From Chitinophagaceae bacterium (GTDB lineage Bacteria; Bacteroidota; Bacteroidia; Chitinophagales; Chitinophagaceae): DNA of 64,000 nucleotides. Location: NCBI GenBank assembly GCA_025449935.1, contig JANWIJ010000062.1:103580-167579 (forward strand). The letters are read 5' to 3'. Positions 27,420 to 37,440 of this stretch are shown here, in pieces; the stretch's first letter is position 1; every line of letters starts with the position of its first letter. Below the pieces are notes generated by a model, which did no database searches, was not told the origin of the DNA, and saw only the letters and a list, made by a program, of their open reading frames with translations. Made by a program: the position numbers and the translations under genes.

Positions 27420-28340
27420 ATGCAGACGATCATTCAGGTAAAGAATCTTTCCAAAAATTTCAGGGATATAAAAGCGGTTGATGACCTTTCCTTTTCTGTT
27501 TCAGAAGGGCAGGTCTATGGCTTCCTGGGACAAAACGGGGCTGGTAAATCTACGACGATCCGGATGCTCCTGACCCTGGTCCGGCCCAGTTCGGGGAGCA
27601 TAGAGATATTTGGGATGAACCTCCTGAAATCCCGCAACGAGATACTGCGCCGGGTAGGAGCAATCATAGAACGCCCCGATTTATATAAATACCTGACTGC
27701 ACTCGAGAACCTCCGGATTTTTGCAGCGATGAGCGGCGTGAGAGTGCCGGAGAAAAAACTAATGGACCAGTTAAACATGGTAGGATTAGCTGAAAGGGCG
27801 CACAGCAAGGTGAAAACCTATTCACAGGGAATGAAGCAAAGATTGGGTATTGCCACAGCCCTGGTGCATGACCCGGCATTAATTATCCTGGATGAACCCA
27901 CCAACGGGCTGGATCCGCAGGGGATTGCGGATGTACGGAACCTGATTTTGCAATTGAGCCGGGAAAAAAATAAGACCATGCTGATATCCTCCCATTTGCT
28001 GAGTGAAATGGAGCTGATCGCTGATTCGATGCTGATTATTGATAAGGGGAAAAAACTGGTGGAAGGGAAGGTGAGTGAATTATTTCATCCTTCCGAGACC
28101 GTGGTTGAATTAAAAACAACCGACGATGAGGCCGCCTATGAAAAAATAAAACAATCAGGGTTGCAAAAATACCTGAAAGACAAAAGAAATGATTGTTTGC
28201 TGCTCCGGTTGCATCGTAACCAGGTACCTGAAATAATTAAAACGCTGGTACAACTGGATGTGGAGGTAATTTCGCTGCACGCCAGGCATTCGCTCGAAGA
28301 TTATTTTTTATCACTAACATCCGGGAAAGCACTGGTGTAA
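27420..28340 (+). CDS. ABC transporter ATP-binding protein (ABC-2 exporter type)
   Basis: 306 residues. Walker A is GQNGAGKST (about residues 38–46), the signature is YSQGMKQR and Walker B is ALIILDEPTNGLD, with a switch His in LISSHLL. A C-terminal extension of about 90 residues (VVELKTTDDEAAYEKIKQSG and beyond) is typical of the drug, lipid or gliding-type ABC-2 ATPases. It powers the permease encoded 30 bp downstream, in the inner membrane. The substrate is unknown; the LolA-like third gene hints at lipid or lipoprotein handling, but that is inference. Confidence 0.92.
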   Translation: MQTIIQVKNLSKNFRDIKAVDDLSFSVSEGQVYGFLGQNGAGKSTTIRMLLTLVRPSSGSIEIFGMNLLKSRNEILRRVGAIIERPDLYKYLTALENLRIFAAMSGVRVPEKKLMDQLNMVGLAERAHSKVKTYSQGMKQRLGIATALVHDPALIILDEPTNGLDPQGIADVRNLILQLSREKNKTMLISSHLLSEMELIADSMLIIDKGKKLVEGKVSELFHPSETVVELKTTDDEAAYEKIKQSGLQKYLKDKRNDCLLLRLHRNQVPEIIKTLVQLDVEVISLHARHSLEDYFLSLTSGKALV

Positions 28341-28370
28341 GCCGCCGCCGGGAGCATCAACATTTATACT

Positions 28371-29267
28371 ATGGTCATGGGGCAATTATTAAGAATTGAG
28401 TTATTTAAAATATTCAAACGGCCGAGAACTTATATTGCTTTTGGCGCCATTGCGGCCATTGTTATCCTTATCCAGGTCGCCTTAAAGTTCGACGGCAAAT
28501 CCTATGTAGATCTGTTGTTGAGCAGTCTCTCCGGTTCTTTTGAATTCTCCGATGAGTTTAAAGGGAAATTGCTGAATGGTTACCTGATCTGTTTTATCAT
28601 ATTAAATACCCTGCTTATCCAAATGCCCCTGCTGGTGGCACTGATTGCCGGGGATTCTATAGCCGGCGAAGCCAATATGGGTACCTTACGGTTATCATTG
28701 GCGCGCCCAATCAGCCGGACGAGGTACATGACGGTAAAATTCCTGGCTTCTGTAATTTATACACTGGGCCTGCTTATCTGGATGGCCGCGCTGGCATTAT
28801 TTGGGAGCATGCTGATTTTTGGTACGAATGACCTGGTGGTCCTCCGCTCGGAAGGAATAGAACAGATGAAGAACGGGGATGTGCTCTGGCGCTATGTGGC
28901 TGCATTCGGGTATGCGGCCGTGGCACTAACGACGGTTTCCGCGCTCGCATTCCTGCTGAGTGTGTTTGCTGAAAACTCGATCGGCCCGATCATTGCCACG
29001 ATGAGCATCGTGATTGTATTTACCATTTTATCAGAAATGAATATTCCCATTTATGATACCACGGTTAAACCTTACCTGTTTACTTCACACATGGTAGCCT
29101 GGAAAGGTTTTTTTTACGTGAAAGCGAACGCGGAAGGCACCACGATCAACGGGAGCATAGAAAACCTGCCGGCTATCCTGCGAAGTTTGAGCATCCTGCT
29201 GGCCTATATAGCCCTCTTTTTTGGCAGCGCCGTATGGATCTTCAGGAAAAAGGATATTCTAACTTAA
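28371..29267 (+). CDS. ABC-2 type permease subunit
   Basis: 298 residues with about six membrane helices, the layout of ABC-2 permeases. A cytoplasmic N-terminus (LLRIELFKIFKRPRTYIAFG) is followed by the first helix, a large loop, and the IAGEANMGTLRLSLARPISR coupling segment that marks this family. ATG 28371 is used; a second in-frame ATG lies two codons later. It pairs with the upstream ATPase to form the exporter. Confidence 0.88.
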   Translation: MVMGQLLRIELFKIFKRPRTYIAFGAIAAIVILIQVALKFDGKSYVDLLLSSLSGSFEFSDEFKGKLLNGYLICFIILNTLLIQMPLLVALIAGDSIAGEANMGTLRLSLARPISRTRYMTVKFLASVIYTLGLLIWMAALALFGSMLIFGTNDLVVLRSEGIEQMKNGDVLWRYVAAFGYAAVALTTVSALAFLLSVFAENSIGPIIATMSIVIVFTILSEMNIPIYDTTVKPYLFTSHMVAWKGFFYVKANAEGTTINGSIENLPAILRSLSILLAYIALFFGSAVWIFRKKDILT

Positions 29268-29276
29268 AATATTAAA

Positions 29277-29966
29277 ATGAAAAAAGTCTTCTTATCGGTT
29301 TTATTCTTGGGTGGCTTGTTCGTGCTGAAGGCGCAGACAGCCGAAGAGATCATTCAATCCGTAAAATCGAGGCTCGGTAAAGTGAATGATTACGAAGCGA
29401 AAGGAAAAATGAAAACCAACGTGATATTTATCAAAGCACCGGTGGCCAATGTAAAAGTTTTTTATAAAAAGCCGGATAAACTGAGAATTAATAATGAAAG
29501 CGGCATTTCTTTTATTCCCAAAGGCTCTGTCAATATCAATTTGAACAACATTTTTATTAATACTTCCGGTTTTGACATCATTGATGTGGGTAGGGAAAAC
29601 GGTACAGGTCTCCGGATCATTAAACTGTTGCCAAAAGATGAAAACGCGGATGTGGTCCTGTCCACTTTGTATATTGACGAAGCAAAATCACTGATCAGGA
29701 AGGCAAAAACCACGACAAAGGAGAATGGTACCTATGAACTGGAGATGAGTTATGGAAAGTATGCGGACTATGGCCTGGCAGACAAAGTGATCTTTTCCTT
29801 TAATACAAAAGATTACAAATTACCCAAAGGGATCACATTTGATTATGATGATGGCAGTAAGAAGGAGCAAACACCTGAAAAACTAAAAAATAAGAAAGGG
29901 CGCATTGAAATCAGCTATTCCGGCTATACCATCAACAAGGGCGTACCTGATTCGGTGTTCCAGTAA
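29277..29966 (+). CDS. LolA-like outer-membrane lipoprotein-sorting protein
   Basis: 229 residues with a signal peptide (MKKVFLSVLFLGGLFVLKAQ). The mature part has the half-barrel pattern of LolA/LolB-like proteins: TAEEIIQSVKSRLGKVNDYE, then alternating strands including FYKKPDKLRINNE. It follows the ABC permease by 9 bp, so it is part of the same operon. LolA-like proteins carry hydrophobic cargo through the periplasm. The true cargo here is not evident. It ends 2 bp before the convergent pdxA gene. Confidence 0.78.
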   Translation: MKKVFLSVLFLGGLFVLKAQTAEEIIQSVKSRLGKVNDYEAKGKMKTNVIFIKAPVANVKVFYKKPDKLRINNESGISFIPKGSVNINLNNIFINTSGFDIIDVGRENGTGLRIIKLLPKDENADVVLSTLYIDEAKSLIRKAKTTTKENGTYELEMSYGKYADYGLADKVIFSFNTKDYKLPKGITFDYDDGSKKEQTPEKLKNKKGRIEISYSGYTINKGVPDSVFQ

Positions 29967-29968
29967 AC

Positions 29969-31051
29969 TTATTCTTCAATAATCTCATCTTTGGCATTCG
30001 CTAAAATGGCCGGGGTCATTTTCTTTAACGGGTTTTTCCGGTTCTCTTCATATTCCCTGCGGCGGTTGATGATGTCAATGCATTCAAAAACCGCTGTTAC
30101 AAACGAGGATGTATCCGCTTTATCCTTTCCTGCAATATCAAAAGCCACACCATGGTCGGGGGAGGTCCGAACGGCCGGCAGCCCCGCGGTGTAGTTTACT
30201 CCTTCACCGGTGGCCAGGGTCTTGAAAGGAATGAGGCCCTGGTCATGGTACATCGCCAGCACGGCATCAAATTTTTCAAAACTACGGCGGGCAAAAAATG
30301 CATCCGCGCTATAGGGCCCCACAACCAGTATGTTATTGTTCTTTGCTTCCTTGATGGCCGGTTTGATGATCGTTTCTTCTTCATTTCCGATCAGGCCCTC
30401 ATCCCCGGCATGCGGGTTTAGACCCAGTACAGCGATGCGGGGCTTATCAATACCAAAATCTTTCTGCAGGGTCTGATTTATGATGTTAATCTTGCTGACG
30501 ATTTTTTCTTTGCTGATGTGCTTGGTGATTTCACCAACTGGCACGTGTTCCGTAACGAGGGCGACCCGGAAATTGCCGGCACAAAGCATCATCACCACAT
30601 CGTTTACATTGAACATGCTTTTCAGGTAGGGGGTGTGACCGGTAAAATTAAAATCCGCGGTCTGGATATTTTTTTTATGGACGGGCGCAGTTACAAGACC
30701 GTCCACCTGTTGTTGTTTTAACGCGGCCACCGCTGTTTGTAAGGAAAGCACGGCATATTTTCCGCCCACGTCACTTAACTGGCCGGGGGTGATCGCCACT
30801 TCTTCCTCCCAGCAATTGAACAGGTTTACCTGTTTGGGATTGATACGGTCAAACTCTTTTGTGCTCGAGTAATTGAAGTTGATGTCCGCGACAGATTTCC
30901 TGTAAAAATTGATGGCTTTATTGGAAGCAAAAATAACCGGGGTGCAGTGATCCAGCACCCTGTTGTCAGCAAAGGTCTTGATGATCAATTCTATGCCGAT
31001 TCCGTTCAGGTCGCCGCAACTAACACCAATAACAGGTTTTGTTTGACTCAT
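29969..31051 (-). CDS. pdxA: 4-hydroxythreonine-4-phosphate dehydrogenase
   Basis: 360 residues. PdxA oxidises 4-phosphohydroxy-L-threonine using NAD in the DXP-dependent route to pyridoxal 5'-phosphate, in the cytosol. Visible family motifs are GDLNGIGIE near the N-terminus, TAPVHKKNI and FTGHTPYL in the middle, LGLNPHAGDEGLIGNEE, MYHDQGLIPFK with a metal-binding His, and a final ISPDHG-like block (TSPDHGVAFDIAG). The length is normal. It is a single gene converging on the ABC operon, with no pdxJ nearby. Confidence 0.95.
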   Translation of the reverse strand: MSQTKPVIGVSCGDLNGIGIELIIKTFADNRVLDHCTPVIFASNKAINFYRKSVADINFNYSSTKEFDRINPKQVNLFNCWEEEVAITPGQLSDVGGKYAVLSLQTAVAALKQQQVDGLVTAPVHKKNIQTADFNFTGHTPYLKSMFNVNDVVMMLCAGNFRVALVTEHVPVGEITKHISKEKIVSKINIINQTLQKDFGIDKPRIAVLGLNPHAGDEGLIGNEEETIIKPAIKEAKNNNILVVGPYSADAFFARRSFEKFDAVLAMYHDQGLIPFKTLATGEGVNYTAGLPAVRTSPDHGVAFDIAGKDKADTSSFVTAVFECIDIINRRREYEENRKNPLKKMTPAILANAKDEIIEE

Positions 31052-31459
31052 AATCAGGGATTAAGGGTAAAAATAATGATTTTCTCCCCGATAACCTTTT
31101 GGATCTGGTATTATACATGGTGATAACCCGAGGCAATTACTATCCTGTTACGTATTACTACTTTATTATAAATGAAAGATTACGATAGGGTTGTATTTCT
31201 AAGTAAAAACTCTCATTTTAGCTTTACGAAACTGAACCAATAATCCATTATCAATGAAAAAAATTATCCACCATCTGCTACAGGTTTCTTCGGGCTGACG
31301 ATTGGCCTGCCGAAGATAACTTCCACTTTTATTGAATTGAATATTGTGTATGACCTGGTGAGCAATACCCTGGTAAGTTATCGCCTAGCTGAGCGCTGAT
31401 ATTTATTTTCATACTATATCATAGATCCGGACCTGTTGAAATGAATTAAATCCAATCCG
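31052..31459. other. 408-bp intergenic region with a broken short ORF
   Basis: This is the spacer between divergent pdxA and the first GEVED gene. ATG at 31254 opens MKKIIHHLLQVSSG, which looks like the beginning of a signal peptide but stops at 31298. One frame over, 31283–31399 is open and reads GFFGLTIGLPKITSTFIELN onwards. A single frameshift near 31282 would join the two, so this may be the remnant of a small secreted-protein gene; chance is also possible. No RNA gene is seen, and no strong promoter match. Confidence 0.3.
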
Positions 31460-34135
31460 ATGTCAAAACGAACCTTTATTAGCCTCCTCTTATTCCTGCC
31501 ATTGGCATTTTTCGCGGGGACAAAACTATCGGCCCAATGCGGAGCTGGATACACCCAGGCACAGACCAACTGGGATAACCTGGATTATTATTGGAACAGC
31601 GGAAGTAACATCGCACCTTACGGACACAGCTCCGGTAATTATATCACGAATGCATGGGAGCAAAATCAAAAATTTGGAATCGGGTCGAATTATTTTACTA
31701 TCGTTACCAGTAACAACGCAATGGTAAACCCGGGCGCCGGAGTGAGTGCCGAAAATGCCACCCATACGGGCGACCTGGCGGGTTATGCTGGCGAAGATGT
31801 TCAGTATAATCCATCCGCAAACGGCCAGTCGATTACGATCACGTTTAACAACATGGTGACCAATGCCAGTTTCACCCTGTACGATATTGATTTGAACCAG
31901 GTCATCAGCGTTGCCGCAGTTGACAACCTTGCTGTACCCCAGGTAGTAAATATCGCCACCCAGGCAGGTACCATTCTAACACTTGGAGGAATATTTCCAT
32001 TACCAAGGACAATCACTGCCAACGGAACAGCACTGGCCAATAACCTCAACACGGGCTCCGCCACTATTTCGGTAGCCGGCCCGGTTAAAACAATCACTAT
32101 TACAATTACCACCGTAGGTACCGATGCCGTTTTCTGGCTGTCTGATATCAACGCCTGCGTAACCGGTAGTTTCCCGACCAATTACCAGCAGACGGGTAAT
32201 AACCAGCCCATGACAGGCCCGGTGGTCAACCAACCGGATTATTTTATTGTTACTCCCGATAACCAGGGGGTTTACATGGTTGATCCTGCTACAGGCGCTG
32301 CCCGCTGGTTGTTTACGGACGCCAGCAACACCTATGTTAATTCCTTTGGTTATGATCCTTACAACCATATTCTATATTATGTAACCGATGGCCACCCTAC
32401 GAGTCCGCAGAACAATAAGGCATTAAAAAAGTATGATTTTAATACCGAGACTATTTCCACGGTGGTCGCGGATATCAGTACCACCCTGGGTATTCCCACG
32501 TTTAACCAGGGAGTGGAATCAGCGGCAGCTTCTTTTTATGACGGAGCATTGTATTTGGGAATAGAAGGCGGCAGGTATGGATCCGGAGGAGGTTCCGTTA
32601 CCAGGGAAACGATTTTTTGGCGTGTTGAATTTGATGCTGGCCTGAACCCGGTAAATGCCTACCAGGTATTTTCCGCCAATACATATATAAGCGGAGTCAA
32701 CACCTCTATTCATGATTATGGAGACTTTATAATAAAAAATGGCATCCTTTACGATTATAATACCGCCCGGAATGGAACAAACTATAGCCAGAGTAAATAC
32801 CATCATTATAATTTAATGACCGGTAACCTGGATGCACTGTATAATAATCCGGGAACCACTTCATGGAACGGGCAGTCTGGTATGACATGGGCAGGTGGGC
32901 TTTATTATTTCAGGCTTACGACAGCGGGCTCCTCAGGTATTGGTACCTATGACGGTGCTGGTAATAATGGCGCTACTGTGAATGTTACCTTGTCTGGTCC
33001 CGGCCCCGCATGGCCGGGTGGTGCGGGTGATGGATCCGAAAATTTTCGCCCAAAATGTGATTTTGGTGATGCACCTGCTACCTACGACCCCAACCCAATC
33101 AGCCCGGCTGTGCATGAAAGGGCAGATACAATGTGGCTGGGTACCACCACATCAGAAATAACTTCGTGGGACAGGGAATTTATTAAAAGAGGCGTAAATG
33201 GTACTGCTGATGTGGACAATGGAATTTCAACCGTGCCTTTTTTACTGCCGGGTGTTTCTAATTACCTGGCCCAGGTGTCACTTTATAATAACAGCAGCGG
33301 TAATGCAACGGTCATGGCATGGCTGGATTTTAATGGGAATGGTGTTTTTGATGTGGCAGAAGCAGCCCAGCTTATTCCCGCGGGACCCATCGCTCCGGGT
33401 GCGGCTGTGCAAACAAGATATTTATACTGGCCCGGCATTAGTACACCGCTGCTTGCGGGGGCAAGCACTTACCTGAGGGTTCGTATTACCTCCACCGCCG
33501 CAGGTATGACCAGCAGTCATGCAACCGGTTATTTCCTCAAGGGAGAAGTGGAAGATTATATTGTGAATGTAGATGACTACCCGCTGACAACCCGGCTCTT
33601 AAACTTTGATGCTTCGCTGCAAAATAAAACTGTAAAATTGAACTGGACAGCGGCTGAAGAAAGCGGCATATATGCATATGAAATCGAAAGAAGTGCGGAC
33701 AATATTACCTGGTCTTCCATTGGTTCGGTGAGGGCAAATGGGACAAACGGTACTTTTGATTACCAGTCAACGGACCCGGCTCCATTAAAGGGAATTTCTT
33801 ATTACAGGCTGAAAATTATTGAAGCAGCAGGTATGAACCGTTATAGCTCCGTAAAGCAGATCAGCTTTAACGGGTTTGATATTAACCTGACCGTGGCCCC
33901 GAACCCGGCTAAATACCAGACAACGCTTTTTATAGAATCCACGGCTGCTTCTGAAGCAACCATCAGCGTTATGAATATCCAGGGCAAGATAATTTTTTCA
34001 TCCACACAGCGTATCAATAGTGGAACAAATAGTATCGGCCTTGCATTACCGGCAGCTACCGTGAATGGAATGTATATTGTGCGCCTGTCTGTTGGCGACC
34101 AGGTAATTCATAAAAAACTTGTTGTAAATAAATAA
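31460..34135 (+). CDS. T9SS cargo protein with GEVED domain (first of a pair)
   Basis: 891 residues with a signal peptide (KRTFISLLLFLPLAFFAGTK, then LSAQ). Residues about 26–235 form an all-beta region opening with TNWDNLDYYW. Residues about 265–525 look like a beta-propeller (YMVDPATGAARWLF, GVESAAASFYDGALYLGIEG). A DFGDAP segment leads into a GEVED domain with MAWLDFNGNGVFD and the closing GEVEDY motif. A fibronectin-like module (IERSADNITWSSIG) and a type A sorting domain (VAPNPAKYQTTLFIE) end the protein. It should be surface-attached or released. It is paralogous to the gene at 37441. Confidence 0.88.
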   Translation: MSKRTFISLLLFLPLAFFAGTKLSAQCGAGYTQAQTNWDNLDYYWNSGSNIAPYGHSSGNYITNAWEQNQKFGIGSNYFTIVTSNNAMVNPGAGVSAENATHTGDLAGYAGEDVQYNPSANGQSITITFNNMVTNASFTLYDIDLNQVISVAAVDNLAVPQVVNIATQAGTILTLGGIFPLPRTITANGTALANNLNTGSATISVAGPVKTITITITTVGTDAVFWLSDINACVTGSFPTNYQQTGNNQPMTGPVVNQPDYFIVTPDNQGVYMVDPATGAARWLFTDASNTYVNSFGYDPYNHILYYVTDGHPTSPQNNKALKKYDFNTETISTVVADISTTLGIPTFNQGVESAAASFYDGALYLGIEGGRYGSGGGSVTRETIFWRVEFDAGLNPVNAYQVFSANTYISGVNTSIHDYGDFIIKNGILYDYNTARNGTNYSQSKYHHYNLMTGNLDALYNNPGTTSWNGQSGMTWAGGLYYFRLTTAGSSGIGTYDGAGNNGATVNVTLSGPGPAWPGGAGDGSENFRPKCDFGDAPATYDPNPISPAVHERADTMWLGTTTSEITSWDREFIKRGVNGTADVDNGISTVPFLLPGVSNYLAQVSLYNNSSGNATVMAWLDFNGNGVFDVAEAAQLIPAGPIAPGAAVQTRYLYWPGISTPLLAGASTYLRVRITSTAAGMTSSHATGYFLKGEVEDYIVNVDDYPLTTRLLNFDASLQNKTVKLNWTAAEESGIYAYEIERSADNITWSSIGSVRANGTNGTFDYQSTDPAPLKGISYYRLKIIEAAGMNRYSSVKQISFNGFDINLTVAPNPAKYQTTLFIESTAASEATISVMNIQGKIIFSSTQRINSGTNSIGLALPAATVNGMYIVRLSVGDQVIHKKLVVNK

Positions 34136-34148
34136 AACAGCTTACCCC

Positions 34149-34180
34149 AAACAGTGATTACTCATTATAATCTCTGTTTT
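34149..34180 (+). terminator. Probable terminator after first GEVED gene
   Basis: AAACAGTGATT pairs with AATCTCTGTTT over eleven positions with one internal mismatch, and TAATAATA follows. The U-run is weak, so this is less certain than the other terminators in the window. Confidence 0.45.
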
Positions 34181-34209
34181 AATAATAACCAATACCCAAT
34201 CCAATTTGT

Positions 34210-37149
34210 ATGAAAAAAACCAATTTTAAACTATTAGGACTGCTGGCCTTCCTGGTCGTTGTAGCTACTATCGCCTGGATCAGTTTATTCCCGGCGGGAA
34301 AGAATGAAGAATCAGAAGAAATGGAGGAGAAAGAACATGCGGAGGGGCACCAGACCGGTGCAGAAAAACAAATGATGACCTGGCTGTGGAGCCGCGGCTA
34401 CCCGGATGCAACCAACATGACCAGCAAATTCCGGAAAGGATGGGAGCAATACAATGAAATAAGAGAAAACACCAATGCCCTGATCGGCAATCAATCCAGG
34501 CTCGAAAGCTTTGGCACCTGGTCCTCCCTGGGTTCAGTGGCTAATATCGGGGGCCGGATCCTCTCAATAGCAATCGATCCGAATAATGCGAATAATTTAT
34601 TTATTGGTTCAGCCAGCGGTGGAATCTGGAAATCTACCGATGCGGCTGCAAACTGGACCTATGTACCAACGGTTCTCCCGGTCACGGGTGTAGGGCTGCC
34701 GGTACTGGGCGTTTCTTCTATTGTCTATCATCCTACCAACAGCAGCATCCTGCTGGCAGGTACCGGTGAAGTTTACCGCACGAATAATTCAAATATTGGC
34801 TATAATGTATGGAAAGCCCGCGGCACCTACGGTATAGGAATTCTCCGGAGTGCCGATGGAGGAGCCAGCTGGACACAGGTGATGGTGAAAGACACCACCG
34901 ACCTGTTCGCCATACAGGAAATAAGGTATGATCCCAGCAATGCAAATACGGTCTATGCCTGTGCTACAGATGGTTTGTATAAATCAACCGACTGTGGTGT
35001 CACGTGGACATCAAGCCCTGTTTTTGTAAAAAATTATGTACGGGATATTGCTATTCACCCGACGGATCCTAACCAGATGGTTGTTTCGGTGGGAAACCTC
35101 GTAGATGCCGATAAAGGCATTTACCGCACAACGGATGGCACTAACTGGATCAAATCCGCCGCAATCGTTGCTTCATTTCCCGGTTATATTAAGCTGACCA
35201 ATAATGGTACCCGTTTGTATGCAGGTGTAGGCAGGGGCGGTACTAACAACGAATTGTATATGTCGTCTGATTTTGGCGCTACCTGGTTCTTAAAAAATAC
35301 ATCAAGCCATTGCGGCGGACAATATTGGTTTGCACATGATGTGGAAGTGGACCCGGGAAATGCAAACCGGGTACTGATGGGAGGAGTGAGTTATTACAGC
35401 TATACTTCCACCAACGGCACCACGGGTGGAACAAGAACCGGCATATCAGTAGGACATGCTGATGTACATGACATAGAATTTCTTCCTTCAAACCCGACCA
35501 TCGTTTATATTGCCAATGATGGCGGAATGTATAAAAGCACCGATGGAGGCAGCAATTTTGTTGCGAGGAACACGGGATTAATCGCTGTGCAGTTTTACGC
35601 GTCTTTCGCCGTTTCACCGTCCGCGGCATCTGCTAATGTCATGATCGGCGGATTGCAGGATAACGGGGTAGTAAAATACAATGGTACATCCTGGAGCACT
35701 GTAATAGGTGGCGATGGAGGCCCTTCCGCTTTTCATCCCACCAATGACCAGATCGTACTGTATTCCAATGATGCCCGCGCGGTTTACCGTTCCGGCAATG
35801 CAGGAGGATCGGAATCGCAACCATTGATTAACCTGGGATATGGTTATTCACCTGCCGTATATGATGACCGTACCGGGTTTATGTCACCGGTAGCGATCAG
35901 CAAATCAAACCCCCTGATCATGTATGCTGCCAGTGATAACCTGCATATCAGTACAAATGGCGGTACTTCTTTTTCAAGGGCCGACCCGGCAGGTGCGGGT
36001 AATGCGGGGATGAACAGGGCCATTGATGCGACTTTTAAACCTGCTATAGCTTTGGCCGTATCACCAACAAACCCGGACAAAGTATATGTATCCACTTCCA
36101 ACTTATCGCAAAGAACAGACGAAGCATTGAATGTAACCGGTGTGCCGGAAATTTTAAAAAGTACCAACGCATCTGATAATGTAAACTATAGTTTCACGAC
36201 CATCAGCAGTACCCTGCCCGCCAGGTTTACCACGGATTTTGCGATCAGTAAATTCAGTGATGACAGCGTGTATATAACCATGGGCGGGTTTGGGGGAGGA
36301 CATGTATACCTCACCCCGGACGGAGGTACAACCTGGTTGAACCGCAGTACGGGTCTTCCCGATCTTCCCTTTAACGCGATTGTGATTGACCCGATCAGGC
36401 CGAATGTTATTTATGCTGCCTGTGATTTTGGTGTATATGTAAGTCATAATAAAGGTGTCAACTGGTTTGATTTTAATGTCGGCTTTTGGGGAACTACCCT
36501 GGTGATGGACCTTCAGATCACGGCCGATAATAAAATTGTAGCCGCCACCCATGGAAAAGGAGTTTTCCGTTCTGATCTTTTTGTGCCGCCTGCCACACTT
36601 CCGGTAAAATTTGTTTCGTTTACCGGAATTAACCGGAACAATTTTAATGACCTGAAATGGACAACTGAACAAGAGATTAACCTGTCACGTTATGAACTGG
36701 AAAGAAGTTCAGACGGGATCAATTTCGAACGGATAACCAATGTCACGGCCCGCAACTCAACCGGCCCGGCAGATTATACGTATGCTGATAACATACAGAA
36801 CCTCGCAGGACCCAATTATTATTACCGCCTCAAAGCGATCAATGCCGACGGCAGTTATTTTTATTCGGACGTAGTTTTAATAAGGGCCCCCAGGAAAAAT
36901 ATTTTTAAAGTGCTGGGTAATCCTTTTACCGATCACCTTTCATTCAAATACAATAGCACGGAGACAGGGAAGATGGTTGTGCAGTTAAGAGATATGCAGG
37001 GACGCCTGCTGCGCAAAGAAGAACAGCAGGTAACGACCGGGACAGGCTATTACACAGTCAACAACCTTTCTACTCTCTCTTCCGGTACTTATTTGCTTGA
37101 ATTGTGGATCGACAGGGAACGGTATGCAGAAAAAGTAATAAAACGATAA
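34210..37149 (+). CDS. T9SS cargo protein with BNR/sortilin-like beta-propeller
   Basis: 979 residues. The N-terminus (FKLLGLLAFLVVVATIAWIS) may be a signal peptide or an anchor, and is followed by a very acidic stretch (NEESEEMEEKEHAEG). About ten Asp-box/BNR-type motifs then appear, such as GIWKSTDAAANWT, ILRSADGGASWTQ, LYKSTDCGVTWT, MYKSTDGGSNF and VYLTPDGGTTWLN. They span about residues 110–790 and suggest one or two beta-propellers of the VPS10/sortilin type, as in some secreted glycosidases. No catalytic residues can be named. A fibronectin-like module (LERSSDGINFERI) and a type A sorting domain (VLGNPFTDHLSFKY) close the protein. It lies between two GEVED paralogues. Confidence 0.88.
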   Translation: MKKTNFKLLGLLAFLVVVATIAWISLFPAGKNEESEEMEEKEHAEGHQTGAEKQMMTWLWSRGYPDATNMTSKFRKGWEQYNEIRENTNALIGNQSRLESFGTWSSLGSVANIGGRILSIAIDPNNANNLFIGSASGGIWKSTDAAANWTYVPTVLPVTGVGLPVLGVSSIVYHPTNSSILLAGTGEVYRTNNSNIGYNVWKARGTYGIGILRSADGGASWTQVMVKDTTDLFAIQEIRYDPSNANTVYACATDGLYKSTDCGVTWTSSPVFVKNYVRDIAIHPTDPNQMVVSVGNLVDADKGIYRTTDGTNWIKSAAIVASFPGYIKLTNNGTRLYAGVGRGGTNNELYMSSDFGATWFLKNTSSHCGGQYWFAHDVEVDPGNANRVLMGGVSYYSYTSTNGTTGGTRTGISVGHADVHDIEFLPSNPTIVYIANDGGMYKSTDGGSNFVARNTGLIAVQFYASFAVSPSAASANVMIGGLQDNGVVKYNGTSWSTVIGGDGGPSAFHPTNDQIVLYSNDARAVYRSGNAGGSESQPLINLGYGYSPAVYDDRTGFMSPVAISKSNPLIMYAASDNLHISTNGGTSFSRADPAGAGNAGMNRAIDATFKPAIALAVSPTNPDKVYVSTSNLSQRTDEALNVTGVPEILKSTNASDNVNYSFTTISSTLPARFTTDFAISKFSDDSVYITMGGFGGGHVYLTPDGGTTWLNRSTGLPDLPFNAIVIDPIRPNVIYAACDFGVYVSHNKGVNWFDFNVGFWGTTLVMDLQITADNKIVAATHGKGVFRSDLFVPPATLPVKFVSFTGINRNNFNDLKWTTEQEINLSRYELERSSDGINFERITNVTARNSTGPADYTYADNIQNLAGPNYYYRLKAINADGSYFYSDVVLIRAPRKNIFKVLGNPFTDHLSFKYNSTETGKMVVQLRDMQGRLLRKEEQQVTTGTGYYTVNNLSTLSSGTYLLELWIDRERYAEKVIKR

Positions 37150-37191
37150 TACAACTTGGTAGCTGGTTATTACAGCAGGTAATTCCTGCAG

Positions 37192-37218
37192 CCTCCCCGG
37201 AAACTGGGAGGTTTTTTT
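37192..37218 (+). terminator. Intrinsic terminator after BNR protein gene
   Basis: The stem CCTCCC / GGGAGG has an eight-base loop and is followed by seven T residues, 42 bp after the stop codon. Confidence 0.8.
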
Positions 37219-37440
37219 ATTTATTGACTATCTGCCTGTTAATGAAAAAACTCGTACAGATACTTCGGATTAGGTGCAGTCCGGGCCTTTTTTTTTGCAC
37301 AGATTACTATCGTTTCTTTCCTTCTTTTCGTGTTGATTTTCAGACCGGGTATGTGGTTATTAGACACCGCAAATCGGTCAAATGTACTCTATACTGCTAG
37401 GGCCCATTATTGTAATTTTCTATACCAAATCCGTGTGCCT

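Noticed and set aside
29969..31051. Shadow reading frames on the + strand opposite pdxA
   Set aside because: They have no family motifs and lie entirely within a well-supported gene on the other strand. The same holds for shadow frames inside the CHAT, M36 and leuS genes.
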